From assembly GCA_040755725.1 (NCBI GenBank), contig JBFMAI010000031.1, forward strand, positions 1-64,000: DNA of 64,000 nucleotides, given 5' to 3'. Position 1 is the first letter of the stretch, and each line of letters opens with the position of its first letter. The position numbers and the translations under genes are program-made. Of the stretch, positions 27,857 through 36,148 are shown piece after piece. The stretch comes from JBFMAI01 sp040755725 (lineage in GTDB: Bacteria; Planctomycetota; Phycisphaerae; UBA1845; Fen-1342). The notes below the pieces were generated by a model that worked only from the letters and a program-made list of their open reading frames with translations, made no database searches and was not told the origin of the DNA.

Positions 27857-28229
27857 GTACGAGCAGTGTCCGCGGGGGCACACCTGGGAATTCAAGTTCG
27901 ACCACATCCCGCTGGACGACGGCCGCTGGCACCCCGTCAACCGCGACCTGCGGGCCGTGTACCGGGTCGATCACGACGCCATTCAGTATTGCGCGCCGCT
28001 GACGGAGATGCCCGAGGAAGAATGGCGGGTGCTCCTGAACGACCTCAAGGTCGCCGGCCCGATCCCCACCCACCGCGAGGTGCATCTCCTGCTGGAGTAC
28101 AGCAACGACGGCTACAAAGTGCGGCCCGCCGCGCCCCCAGATGCCCCCGCCGTCGCGCTCGCGGCCCTCACGGGACCGGACCTCACGGCGGCGTACCACA
28201 AGTTGCGGCGGCGTGAGTCTGCACCGTAG
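27843..28229 (+). CDS. Hypothetical protein coupled to thiC
   Basis: A 128-residue soluble protein whose ATG lies inside the last codons of thiC, with GGAGG 8 bp upstream, so it is probably translated from the same riboswitch-controlled mRNA. The N-terminus MWQVEYEQCPRGHTWEFKF has a CPRGHxW motif that looks like half of a metal site, but no second Cys pair follows closely. I do not recognise the family. A link to thiamine metabolism is suggested only by position. Confidence 0.65.
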   Translation: MWQVEYEQCPRGHTWEFKFDHIPLDDGRWHPVNRDLRAVYRVDHDAIQYCAPLTEMPEEEWRVLLNDLKVAGPIPTHREVHLLLEYSNDGYKVRPAAPPDAPAVALAALTGPDLTAAYHKLRRRESAP

Positions 28230-28355
28230 AGCTCGCGGCGTGATCGCGCGGCGGGGTAGCTGAGGCGTTGGCCAAACGGGCCTCGGGGACGTACGCTCTG
28301 GACCGGCCCCCGCGGAGGCGGCGCGGCGACCGCCGTTGCGGCACGGAAGGCACGC

Positions 28356-29609
28356 TTGTTCCAAGCTCTCGATTTCATCCGTCCCACGGCGCTGCCGGCG
28401 ATCCTCTTCCTGGTTTGGCTGCCCGTCTTTGCGCTCCTTCGGGGAAGACATGCACTGATCTTGTTCGCGGTCTCCGGGTTCGTGACCCTGGTGGTGGTGG
28501 CGAAGCCGCTGTGGGCACTTGGTCTGGCGACGGCCATCGCCGTCGGCTACCTCCTGGTGGAAGGCCTTGCCCGGCTACGGGCCCGGCGTGGCGCGGCGGG
28601 GTTCGTGCTGCTCGTCGGTCTACACGCTGCGTACTGGGGTTGTTTCCAGATTCAGCCGCCCGCCGCGTTTCGCGTCGGTCTGCGACCGGAAGATCAGGCC
28701 GGCGTGTTCATCCTGTTCTCCGGCCTCGGCCTGACCTTCTTTCGTTTGGTTTCGTACACCGTGGACCGGCTGTGGCGCGGGGCCGCGTCGCTGCCGCCGG
28801 CGGACTTCTTCGCGTTCATGCTGTTCTTCCCGCAGTTCCGTCACGGCCCCATCGAGCGCCCACACGCCTTCGCGCCCCTGCTGCGGCAAGCCCGGCAGCA
28901 CTGGACCCCGCGCGACGTGCTCCGCGGGCTCGCCCGGATCGGAGGAGGGCTGGGCGCGCTAGTCGTCGCGGCGGTCATCGCCAGCGCGGCCCAGTCGGTG
29001 CTCTGGCGGGATACGCCGCGCGACGTGACGAGGCTCCTCACGTCGCCGGAACAACTCAGCCTGGTGCAGGTCCTCGTGCTAGTGCACGCTCCCGCCGTGC
29101 TGCTGTACGCGTTGGAGAGCGGGTTCGCGTCGGTCCAGCTCGGGGTGTCGCGCGCGTTCGCGGTCCACGGCACGGAGAACTTCCGTCAGCCGTTTCTCGC
29201 GGCCGACCCGCGCACGGTGTGGCACCGCTGGAACATCACGTTGTCCGCCTGGTTGCGGGACTACGCCTACATCCCGCTGGGCGGCAACCGCCGCCACAAG
29301 TACCTCAACATCGTGCTGGTCTTTGTGTACGCCGGCCTACTGCACGGCTTCCAGCTCCGTTGCCTGGTGTGGGGTGTGTGGACGGGGGCGGGCGTGGCGC
29401 TGTACAGCTTCGTGGCCGATCGCCGCGGCCCGCGGCCGGATACTGAGGCGTGCCGCGGGCCTACGCGCCGCGTGGTCGCGTGGCTCGGCCGCCTGGCCAC
29501 GTTCCACTGGTTCGCGATCGGGGTGACGATCATCCTGGATCCGGCGTACTGCGGCCTGCGGGTGTTGCACCGGTACGTCCAGTTGATCAGCGCGGGGTGG
29601 GTTCCCTGA
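28356..29609 (+). CDS. MBOAT family O-acyltransferase
   Basis: A polytopic membrane acyltransferase of 417 residues, related to AlgI/DltB. The signature FRQPFLAADPRTVWHRWNIT, the following WLRDYAYIPLGGNRR, and the conserved His in GLLHGFQLRCLVWG (about residue 330) are present. About nine hydrophobic segments are visible. The start is TTG at 28356, with GGAAGG about 9 bp upstream; the sequence after it enters the first membrane segment directly. AlgI-type proteins usually work with an AlgJ/AlgX-like or DltD-like partner, and none is next to this gene, so the acceptor is unknown. Confidence 0.88.
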   Translation: MFQALDFIRPTALPAILFLVWLPVFALLRGRHALILFAVSGFVTLVVVAKPLWALGLATAIAVGYLLVEGLARLRARRGAAGFVLLVGLHAAYWGCFQIQPPAAFRVGLRPEDQAGVFILFSGLGLTFFRLVSYTVDRLWRGAASLPPADFFAFMLFFPQFRHGPIERPHAFAPLLRQARQHWTPRDVLRGLARIGGGLGALVVAAVIASAAQSVLWRDTPRDVTRLLTSPEQLSLVQVLVLVHAPAVLLYALESGFASVQLGVSRAFAVHGTENFRQPFLAADPRTVWHRWNITLSAWLRDYAYIPLGGNRRHKYLNIVLVFVYAGLLHGFQLRCLVWGVWTGAGVALYSFVADRRGPRPDTEACRGPTRRVVAWLGRLATFHWFAIGVTIILDPAYCGLRVLHRYVQLISAGWVP

Positions 29610-29657
29610 GGCGGGGCCCCGGCAACGCATCGGCGCACAGCGACGAGGTGACCAGCG

Positions 29658-29722
29658 TGCCCAGCCGCGGCTCGCCGGGAGGCCCGCCCTCCCGGCGGGC
29701 GTCCCATGGTCCTCAATGCTCA
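29658..29722 (+). repeat. Family B dispersed repeat, copy 3 (short)
   Basis: Contains the family core from CAGCCGCGGCTCGCCGGGAG to CCATGGTCCTCAATGC but lacks the CAAATG..ATTCAC part of copies 1 and 2. It lies between the convergent MBOAT and response-regulator genes. Confidence 0.75.
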
Positions 29723-29723
29723 C

Positions 29724-30407
29724 TCACAGCACGAGTTTGTAGCCCACCGCATGGGCCGTCAGGATGTGCCGGGGCTTCTGCGGGTCGGGTTCGAGCTTGC
29801 GTCGCAGGCTGACAATGTGGTTGTCCACCGTGCGGTCCGCCGGCCCGAGCCCCACGCCCCAGATGCGGTCGAGCATGTCCGCCCGCGGGACCGCCTGCCC
29901 GACGTGTTCGTACAACATGCGGAGGATTTCGGACTCGTAGTAGCCCAGCGGCACCTCGCCCGCCGGCCCCGTCACCACCTGCCGTGTCAGGTCCACCTCC
30001 CGCTCGCCCACGCGGAACCGCGTGGGCGTCGTGGGACCGGGGGTCCCCGCGCGACGCAAGGCGGCGTTCACGCGGGCCAGCAGCTCGCGCAGGCCGAACG
30101 GCTTGGTCACGTAGTCGTCGGCCCCCAACTCCAGCCCGCGCACCTTGTCGATCTCCTGGCCGCGGGCGGAGAGGATGACGATCGGCATGGTGCAGCCGGC
30201 GGCGCGCAGCCGCCGACACACCTCGAAGCCGTCCATGCGCGGCAGCATGATGTCCAGCAGGACGAGGTGGGTGGGGTGTTGTTTCACAAGGTGCAGGCCG
30301 GTTTCGCCGTCGGGGGCGTGCAGCACCTCGTGGCCCTCGAACTCCAGGTTGTCGCGGAGTCCCTGGGCCAGGTCGGGCTCGTCTTCGATGATGACAATGC
30401 GGGCCAT
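29724..30407 (-). CDS. OmpR/PhoB-type response regulator
   Basis: A 227-residue DNA-binding regulator. The receiver domain has the acidic pair IIEDE (8-10), phosphoacceptor D52 (VLLDIMLPRMDG), SARGQEIDK and the KPF Lys near residue 104. A winged-helix Trans_reg_C domain follows (about 130-227), with TVDNHIVSLRRKLEPD as recognition region. Its ATG lies one base after the lptG stop codon, so it is translated from the lptFG mRNA. No histidine kinase gene is adjacent. Confidence 0.93.
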   Translation of the reverse strand: MARIVIIEDEPDLAQGLRDNLEFEGHEVLHAPDGETGLHLVKQHPTHLVLLDIMLPRMDGFEVCRRLRAAGCTMPIVILSARGQEIDKVRGLELGADDYVTKPFGLRELLARVNAALRRAGTPGPTTPTRFRVGEREVDLTRQVVTGPAGEVPLGYYESEILRMLYEHVGQAVPRADMLDRIWGVGLGPADRTVDNHIVSLRRKLEPDPQKPRHILTAHAVGYKLVL

Positions 30408-30408
30408 G

Positions 30409-31503
30409 TCAGGTCTTCACGTTGGCAAAGTGCAGCACGGCGACCGGACCGAAGAGCAGCACCGGCAGCGCCGTCGCCAGCCGCGCCGTCGGTGCGTCCG
30501 TGGACATGCTATGGGCCACGAAGGCCAGACCAAAGCACAAACCCGTCAGCACGAGCGACTTTCCGCCGGCGACCAGCACGTTGGCCGGCTCGCGCGTGAG
30601 GAAGAACGGAATCGCCAGGAACATCAGGATCCACGCCAGCAGCGGTTGCGTGAACCGGATGTCACGGGCCTTGGCGACGGCCGGCAGGTTCGGCAGATTG
30701 CGGCTCTTGAGCAGAGCGTTCATCTGGCGGAAGCTCATCAGCTCGGCCCACTGCGAGGACTGCCGCAGGAGGATCTGCCCGGGCGAGAGCGTAAAGGGAT
30801 ACTCCGCCAGCGGTTGCCACTGCAACGCGTCGCCGAACTCCCCCGTGGTGAAGGCGGGCGACATGAGCAGACGGGCGCCGCGCTCCAGCCGCCACGTGGC
30901 GCGCGCCGGATCGTAGGTCGCCGCGTCGGCGCGGATCAAGCGGTGCGGCACGCCGTGGTCGTCGGGTTCGATGATGTACACGCCCCGCAGCACGCCGGAC
31001 TTCGCCCGGAGTTCCAAGGCGGTGAGGATGGCGTTGCGCTCGTCGCGGACGCAGCGGACCTCGACGGGTCGGCGTTCGCCGAGGTCGTCGTGTTGCCGGG
31101 CAATCTGGGCCGCGTAGCGGGGCAGCACCCACTCGGCGTTGGCCAGCCACAGCCCAACCAGCACCACGGAGCACACGAAGACCGGGGCGGCCAGGCGCTG
31201 GAGCGGAACGCCCGCGACGATGAGCGGGGTCAGCTCGTTGTTCCGCATCATCATGGCGAAGGTGAACCCCGCCGCCAGCGTGAGCATCAGCCCCCCGAGC
31301 TGATGGAAGTAGAGCGGCAGGTTGTGGCCGTAGAAGTCGGCCATGTTGCCCAGCACTTGGCGGAGCGTCAGGGTGTGGTCCTCGGTGAACTCGTCGAGGT
31401 TGACGAGGACGTCACTAAAGACGTACAGGCCCACGCCGACCAGTAGCAGCAGCCCGTAGCTGCCGAGAAACGTGGCGGTGACGTAGCGATCGACGGTCCG
31501 CAT
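30409..31503 (-). CDS. lptG: LptF/LptG-family LPS export permease
   Basis: A 364-residue inner-membrane subunit of the LptBFG transporter that extracts lipopolysaccharide and passes it to LptC. It has three N-terminal membrane helices, a periplasmic beta-jellyroll (about 140-265), and three C-terminal helices. The ATG at 31503 is preferred over GTG 31533, which lies inside the upstream gene. RTVDRYVTATFLGSYG is the usual N-terminus. Assignment as LptG rather than LptF rests on its being second in the operon and on normal length. It starts 16 bp after the upstream gene's stop. Confidence 0.8.
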   Translation of the reverse strand: MRTVDRYVTATFLGSYGLLLLVGVGLYVFSDVLVNLDEFTEDHTLTLRQVLGNMADFYGHNLPLYFHQLGGLMLTLAAGFTFAMMMRNNELTPLIVAGVPLQRLAAPVFVCSVVLVGLWLANAEWVLPRYAAQIARQHDDLGERRPVEVRCVRDERNAILTALELRAKSGVLRGVYIIEPDDHGVPHRLIRADAATYDPARATWRLERGARLLMSPAFTTGEFGDALQWQPLAEYPFTLSPGQILLRQSSQWAELMSFRQMNALLKSRNLPNLPAVAKARDIRFTQPLLAWILMFLAIPFFLTREPANVLVAGGKSLVLTGLCFGLAFVAHSMSTDAPTARLATALPVLLFGPVAVLHFANVKT

Positions 31504-31519
31504 GGTTCGGTACGGTTCC

Positions 31520-33181
31520 TCAGCGGCGCACACCCAGGCGCAGGATCTCCCCGTCGGCCAGCAGCACCAGCCCCAGCCCGCCCCAGGTGACCAGCGGCCC
31601 GGCCCGCGTCAGCAGCGCGTCCTCCGTCAGTTGCCGCCCCAGCATCAGCAGAATCAGCACGGTGAAGAAGGGAACCAGCGCCAGCGCGAACGCGGCCAGG
31701 GCCCGCGCCCCGCGAAACATGACGCCCAACGCCGCCCCCATGAACAGGGTGACCAGCACGCTGAGCGTACAGCCCAAACGGAAGTTGATGGTGCCGGTCA
31801 ACTTACGCTGCACCCGCTGCGCCCCCTTCTGGAGCCCCAACCGCCGGTCGGCCAACCTCTCGTCGAGGACCAGGTCCACCTCCGGGTCGAGCAGGGTGGC
31901 GGGGTCGCACCGGGCCACCTCCGCGACCACGCTGCTGGGTGGAAGGACCTGGTCCAGACTCAGCGTTGGCTTGCGGCGTGGGCCGCCGATGATCCCCGTG
32001 CGGTAGTCGTACTCCAGCACGTCGTGCGTCGGGGTCTGAAGCAGCTTGATCTCAGCGAGCATGATCGTGGGCAGGACGGCGCTGTTGAGTTCGGCGCGTT
32101 CGGCCTCGTACATGGTGCGCGGCTGGCCGTCCGGGGCCGAGACTGTGACGCGCGCGGCTTTGAGCTCCAGGTTCTCGGCCGTGGCCCGGGCGACGGTCCC
32201 CTCGATGCGGTAGTGCAGGCCGTACTCATCCCGCAGCAGCAGCGGTCGCCCGGCGCGCAGTTCGGCCGCCCCCCAGCCCGCGAAACGCTGCTTCTGAAGG
32301 TCGGCCAGGAACTTGGCCACCTCGTCCTTGAACCGCGGGACTTCCCACGGCCGGTGTCGCCAACGCCACAGCAGCCGGAGATCGACCAACGACATGCGGA
32401 AGGGCGTCGGCGTGGGCAGCCAGAGCGGACCGAACTGCTGTTGCTCGATGGCCGCCGCGCTCTTGCCGACCTCGAAGTCCCACCCGTCGCGCACGTGGAA
32501 GGTGACGGCCAGCGGGTCCACGCGCGTGTCGAACACGCACAACACGTGGCGCGCCACCATGAACCGGACCAGGCTGCCGCGGGCGTCCGCGTTGAGAAAG
32601 GTCGGGCCGGTGAGCAGCAGGTACTGCAGGCCGTCGGCCACCTCGAAGCCCTTGGCCCGCAGGGCGGCGGGGGCGACGCCCTCGGCCTTCTCCGCAGTCA
32701 CCGTGTAGCGGTCTTCTCCGGACTTCCCGCGATGAAAGAAACCCTTGTGCTGGAGCTGCTGCGCCACCAGGTCACGCAGGTTCCGCCGCGCGAAATCCTG
32801 CATCTGGTCCACGAAGCCGGGGACCACGAAGTTGCCCACCAGCAGGGTGAAGGCCGCCACGAACACCGCCAGCAGCCCCACCGACAGAAACAGGCGGTGA
32901 ACGTTGATGCCCGCCGCCCGGCAGGCCAGCAGCTCGTTGTCGGCGGCCAGCCGTCCGTAGACCATGGTGGCGGCAAACAGGGCGGCCATCGGCATGGTGA
33001 GGGTGATGACGATCGGCAACAGCAGCGGGACGACCCCGAACACGTCGCCGGCCGAAATCCCCTCGAAACGCACCACGTTGTAGAGGCCGCCCCCCATCGT
33101 GAACAGAACCGTCAGGGCGGCCAGGGCCAGCCCGAACGTCTTGAGCAACTCCCTCAGGACATAGCTGTGCAGCGTGACGAT
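31520..33181 (-). CDS. lptF: LptF/LptG-family LPS export permease, enlarged
   Basis: First subunit of the LPS permease pair, about 553 residues against roughly 360 for typical LptF; the excess is in the periplasmic domain (about 115-430), which also carries a W-rich stretch (LLWRWRHRPWEVPRF). Three membrane helices precede and three follow it. The first ordinary start codon is TTG 33148, but the conserved N-terminal helix extends upstream as LHSYVLRELLKTFGLAL, in frame and without a usual start codon. An AGGAG (33189-33193) sits exactly 7 bp before an ATC at 33181-33179, so a rare ATC start is proposed. CTG 33172 is the alternative. Confidence 0.8.
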   Translation of the reverse strand: MVTLHSYVLRELLKTFGLALAALTVLFTMGGGLYNVVRFEGISAGDVFGVVPLLLPIVITLTMPMAALFAATMVYGRLAADNELLACRAAGINVHRLFLSVGLLAVFVAAFTLLVGNFVVPGFVDQMQDFARRNLRDLVAQQLQHKGFFHRGKSGEDRYTVTAEKAEGVAPAALRAKGFEVADGLQYLLLTGPTFLNADARGSLVRFMVARHVLCVFDTRVDPLAVTFHVRDGWDFEVGKSAAAIEQQQFGPLWLPTPTPFRMSLVDLRLLWRWRHRPWEVPRFKDEVAKFLADLQKQRFAGWGAAELRAGRPLLLRDEYGLHYRIEGTVARATAENLELKAARVTVSAPDGQPRTMYEAERAELNSAVLPTIMLAEIKLLQTPTHDVLEYDYRTGIIGGPRRKPTLSLDQVLPPSSVVAEVARCDPATLLDPEVDLVLDERLADRRLGLQKGAQRVQRKLTGTINFRLGCTLSVLVTLFMGAALGVMFRGARALAAFALALVPFFTVLILLMLGRQLTEDALLTRAGPLVTWGGLGLVLLADGEILRLGVRR

Positions 33182-33486
33182 CGCGCCGCTCCTGAATACT
33201 ACTCACCCGAACCCTGCGAAGGCCGGCACCCGCCGGGGCCGCGCGACCCGGGCCCGGTCCGGCGGCGGTCGGCCACCCGCCGGCGTGCCCGGCCGGGCAG
33301 GGACGGCGCGTCCAAACCTGGGCCCTTGCCGCGGGCCGCTCCGCCGCGGTCACCCGCCAAACGCTCGAAAGGCCCCTTTGTCAAGCCGTCCGCAGGCTGA
33401 CAACCGGGGCCGTCGGGCCACTCTAGTCCCCCGCCGATTCCTGTCAAGGCGGGGCCCGGGGCACTGGCGTCCCGGCGGGCTGGCGA

Positions 33487-33492
33487 TATAAT
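33487..33492 (+). promoter_or_regulatory. Consensus -10 box upstream of rny region
   Basis: A perfect TATAAT, rare in a genome this GC-rich, reading rightward. The expected -35 region at about 33464-33469 (CTGGCG) is poor. Transcription would start near 33499, about 395 nt before rny. Confidence 0.45.
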
Positions 33493-33498
33493 TCTCAG

Positions 33499-33851
33499 TA
33501 GAGTGTTATGTTTAGGTTTGTGGGGTGTCGATGGTTGTGCCTCCTGTCAGCCGGCGGCATGCGCATGACAGGCGTTGCCGGCTGGCCGCAGGGGCTTGAA
33601 TGCGGAGTGCCGAGCATCCAGGACGGTGCCGCGTGAACGAAACTCGCGGACATGGACGGTCAGACGGCGGGTTGCGAGTGCTTCATACGTTTCATACCCG
33701 ATCTTCATTCCGACCTGCCGGATTGGTCAGTGCACGTGACGTGTTGCGTCGGCTCTTCTCTCCGGGGCCTGAAACCTGTTGCGCAGGAGTGGGTTTGAGG
33801 TCCCGCCCAACGTAGGCCTTCCATCGCGCCCGGTCGTGGGGCGCGTTTGTT
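33499..33851 (+). ncRNA. Candidate small RNA or structured 5' leader
   Basis: Defined only by the TATAAT box on its left and the hairpin with T-rich tail on its right, with internal inverted repeats such as CCTGTCA/TGACAGG. I compared it by eye with 6S, tmRNA, RNase P and SRP RNA and found no decisive signature. It could be an independent RNA of about 350 nt or an attenuator leader for rny. Confidence 0.3.
33825..33851 (+). terminator. Terminator-like hairpin before rny
   Basis: CGCGCCC (33825-33831) pairs with GGGGCGCG (33838-33845) and is followed by TTTGTT. It lies 44 bp before the rny start, so it would end the candidate small RNA or attenuate rny. Confidence 0.45.
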
Positions 33852-33894
33852 CACCGCCCCGCCTTTGTGAGTGATCAGAAAGGCGGTTCTAATC

Positions 33895-35583
33895 ATGCCC
33901 GCGCATGCCCTGCTTCTTGGGGTCACTTTTGACCCGGTGTCCGCGCTGCTGGGGGCCGTCGTCGGGGGCGGGATCATCTGGATCTTCCTCCTGGTCATGG
34001 GCCGTCAGGAGCGAGTCGCCCGCGAGGCCGAGGCGAACCGCCTGGTCGAAGAGGCCCGCCAGCGGGCCGCGGACCGGCTCAAGGCGGCCGAAGTCGAGGC
34101 CAAGAAGCTTGCCCTGGAGGCAATGGAGAAGTTCGAGCAGGAGACGGCAGAGACGCGGAACGAGCTGCGGGCCGCCGAACGCCGCCTGGACAAGCGGGAG
34201 GACACGCTGGCCAAGAAAGAGGACGTGCTGGCCACCAAGGAGCGCAAGCTGGAGGCGGACCAGGCGCGTCTTAACGAGCAGACCAAGCAGGTGGCCGAGA
34301 AGTCGGCCCAGGTGGATGGGTTGCTCGCCAAGCAACGAGCAGAGCTGCTGCGCATCTCCCGCTTGACCCCCGATCAGGCCAAGACGTTGTGCCTCAAACA
34401 GATCGAGCAGGAGGTCGAACGCGAGGCCGGGCAGCTTGTCGAGCGGATTCTGACCACGGCGGAAGACAACGCCCGCGAGAAGGCCCGTTACATCACGCTG
34501 ACCGCGATCCAACGCTACGCCGCCGAGCACACCTGCGAGTCGGTGGTGGACACCGTGGACGTGCCGTCGGATGAGATGAAAGGGCGGGTTATCGGACGCG
34601 AAGGCCGCAACATCCGGGCTTTCGAGAAGGCCACCGGGGCCACCGTTATCGTCGATGACACCCCCGGCATCGTCCAAATCTCCATCTTCGACCCCATCCG
34701 CCGCGAAATCGCTCGCCAGTCGCTGGATCGCCTCATCCGCGACGGCCGCATCCACCCCACGCGGATCGAGGAAGTCGTCGCCCAAGTGACCAAGGAGGTC
34801 GAGCAGCGGATTTCGGAAGCGGGGCGTGACGCCGCCGCCGCCGTCGGCATCAACGGCATCAACAAGAAGGTCCTGGACGTGCTCGGCCGGCTGCACTTCC
34901 GCACCAGCTACGGGCAGAACGTGCTCAAGCACAGTGTTGAAGTGGCCCACCTGTGCGGGCTGATGGCGGACGAACTCGGCCTCGACGGGGCCCTGGCCCG
35001 CCGCTGCGGCCTCCTGCACGATATCGGCAAGGCCCTGGGGCACGAGGCCGAGGGCAGCCACACCAAGGTCGGTCACGAGTTCGCCCGCCGCTTCAACGAG
35101 CCACCCGCCGTCCTCAACGCCATCATCGGCCACCACGGCGACGTGGCCGCGACGCACCCGTACACGCCACTGGTCAGTGCCGCCGACGCGATCAGCGCGG
35201 CCCGGCCGGGGAGTCGGCGGGAGTCCATCGAGCGCTACATCAAGCGGCTCCAGGAACTGGAGGCGATTGCCACGTCGTTCGCGGGCGTGCGGCAGGCGTA
35301 CGCCATCGAGGCCGGGCGCGAGGTGCGCGTCATCGTCGACTCCGAACGGGTCGATGATCATTCGTCCCTGAAGCTGGCCCGCGACATCGCCCACAAGATC
35401 GAACAGGACGTGGCCACCTTCCCCGGCGAGATCAAGGTCACCGTGCTGCGCGAGGTCCGCGCCACCGAGTTCGCCATCAGCGGGCGTCACCGCGGCAACG
35501 GCGACCGCTCGGACTATCACTTCCCCGAGCCGGCGGAGGACGACGAACCCGCGCTGCCCGCGGAAGACGCCCCGGGGGAGTGA
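33895..35583 (+). CDS. rny: Ribonuclease Y
   Basis: Membrane-anchored endoribonuclease that initiates mRNA decay. The 562-residue protein has one N-terminal transmembrane helix (about 12-33, ALLGAVVGGGIIWIFLLVMG), a long coiled coil (about 35-200), a KH domain with KGRVIGREGRNIRAFE (about 230), and an HD domain with GLLHDIGKALGHEAEGSHT (about 375). The last 40 residues are an acidic tail. The ATG at 33895 is preceded by AAAGGCGG; an in-frame GTG at 33871 would add eight residues. atpC follows about 60 bp downstream. Confidence 0.95.
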   Translation: MPAHALLLGVTFDPVSALLGAVVGGGIIWIFLLVMGRQERVAREAEANRLVEEARQRAADRLKAAEVEAKKLALEAMEKFEQETAETRNELRAAERRLDKREDTLAKKEDVLATKERKLEADQARLNEQTKQVAEKSAQVDGLLAKQRAELLRISRLTPDQAKTLCLKQIEQEVEREAGQLVERILTTAEDNAREKARYITLTAIQRYAAEHTCESVVDTVDVPSDEMKGRVIGREGRNIRAFEKATGATVIVDDTPGIVQISIFDPIRREIARQSLDRLIRDGRIHPTRIEEVVAQVTKEVEQRISEAGRDAAAAVGINGINKKVLDVLGRLHFRTSYGQNVLKHSVEVAHLCGLMADELGLDGALARRCGLLHDIGKALGHEAEGSHTKVGHEFARRFNEPPAVLNAIIGHHGDVAATHPYTPLVSAADAISAARPGSRRESIERYIKRLQELEAIATSFAGVRQAYAIEAGREVRVIVDSERVDDHSSLKLARDIAHKIEQDVATFPGEIKVTVLREVRATEFAISGRHRGNGDRSDYHFPEPAEDDEPALPAEDAPGE

Positions 35584-35644
35584 ACCGCCCCGCGGCGCCC
35601 GCGGCTTGACGGGAGCGCGCGGCGAACATATAAGCCCAGCACCG

Positions 35645-36049
35645 ATGGCCGACGAAACAAAGATCGAGCTCGTGGTCATTACGCCCGAACGGCAGGTCCT
35701 CAGCGAGACCGCCGACGCGGTGGTCGTCCCAGCGCACGACGGCGAGGTCGGCGTGCTGCGGGACCGGGCCCCGCTGGTGTGCGAACTCGGCATCGGACAA
35801 CTTCGTTACACCCAGGCCGGGCGCACCCACCGCCTGTTCATTGACGGGGGCTTCGCGCAGGTCCTGGACAACCACGTCACCGTCCTGACGGCCCGGGCCC
35901 TGCCGGCCGAGGCGGTGACGCAAGAGGTTGTGACGGCCGCCGCCCGTGCGGTGGACGAGCATCAGGGGCACGAGCCGGACACACTCCGGGCCCGCGCCGA
36001 GTCGCAGCGCCGGCTCAGCGAGCTGCGCCGGATTCTCGCCGCTAAGTAG
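35645..36049 (+). CDS. atpC: F1 ATP synthase epsilon subunit
   Basis: The central-stalk subunit that couples and inhibits the F1 motor. The 134-residue protein begins IELVVITPERQVLSETADAV and includes the beta-sandwich motifs VVPAHDGEVGVL and LFIDGGFAQV; residues about 90-134 form the helical C-terminal pair. It is separated from all other atp genes: rny is upstream and an FG-GAP protein gene downstream. In most bacteria atpC follows atpD, so this is a displaced gene or a second copy. The ribosome-binding site is weak. Confidence 0.9.
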   Translation: MADETKIELVVITPERQVLSETADAVVVPAHDGEVGVLRDRAPLVCELGIGQLRYTQAGRTHRLFIDGGFAQVLDNHVTVLTARALPAEAVTQEVVTAAARAVDEHQGHEPDTLRARAESQRRLSELRRILAAK

Positions 36050-36148
36050 GTTCGCGTTTCGCCCGCTGGTTATGGAAGCGGGGTGGGGTGGCTGTCCGGT
36101 CCGTGCGGTGCGGGGCGGCGGTTCCCGCGACCGCGAAGGAGTCGCGGA

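Larger units (their letters stand above)
33182..33894. other. Long intergenic region, possible structured RNA or rny leader
   Basis: About 700 bp between divergent lptF and rny. A TATAAT box lies at 33487-33492, several hairpins follow (for instance AGCCGGC/GCCGGCT around 33550-33590), and a hairpin with a short T-rich tail ends at about 33851. Short frames in it have no coding character. See separate entries for the promoter and the terminator-like hairpin. Confidence 0.5.

Noticed and set aside
31502..33400. 632-residue plus-strand frame opposite lptF
   Set aside because: Gln/Arg/His-rich antisense frame across a gene with membrane helices and family motifs.
33499..33851. 6S RNA, tmRNA, RNase P or SRP RNA in the rny leader
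   Set aside because: No closing stem with central bubble, no tRNA-like CCA end, and no conserved core words of RNase P or SRP RNA could be found by eye.
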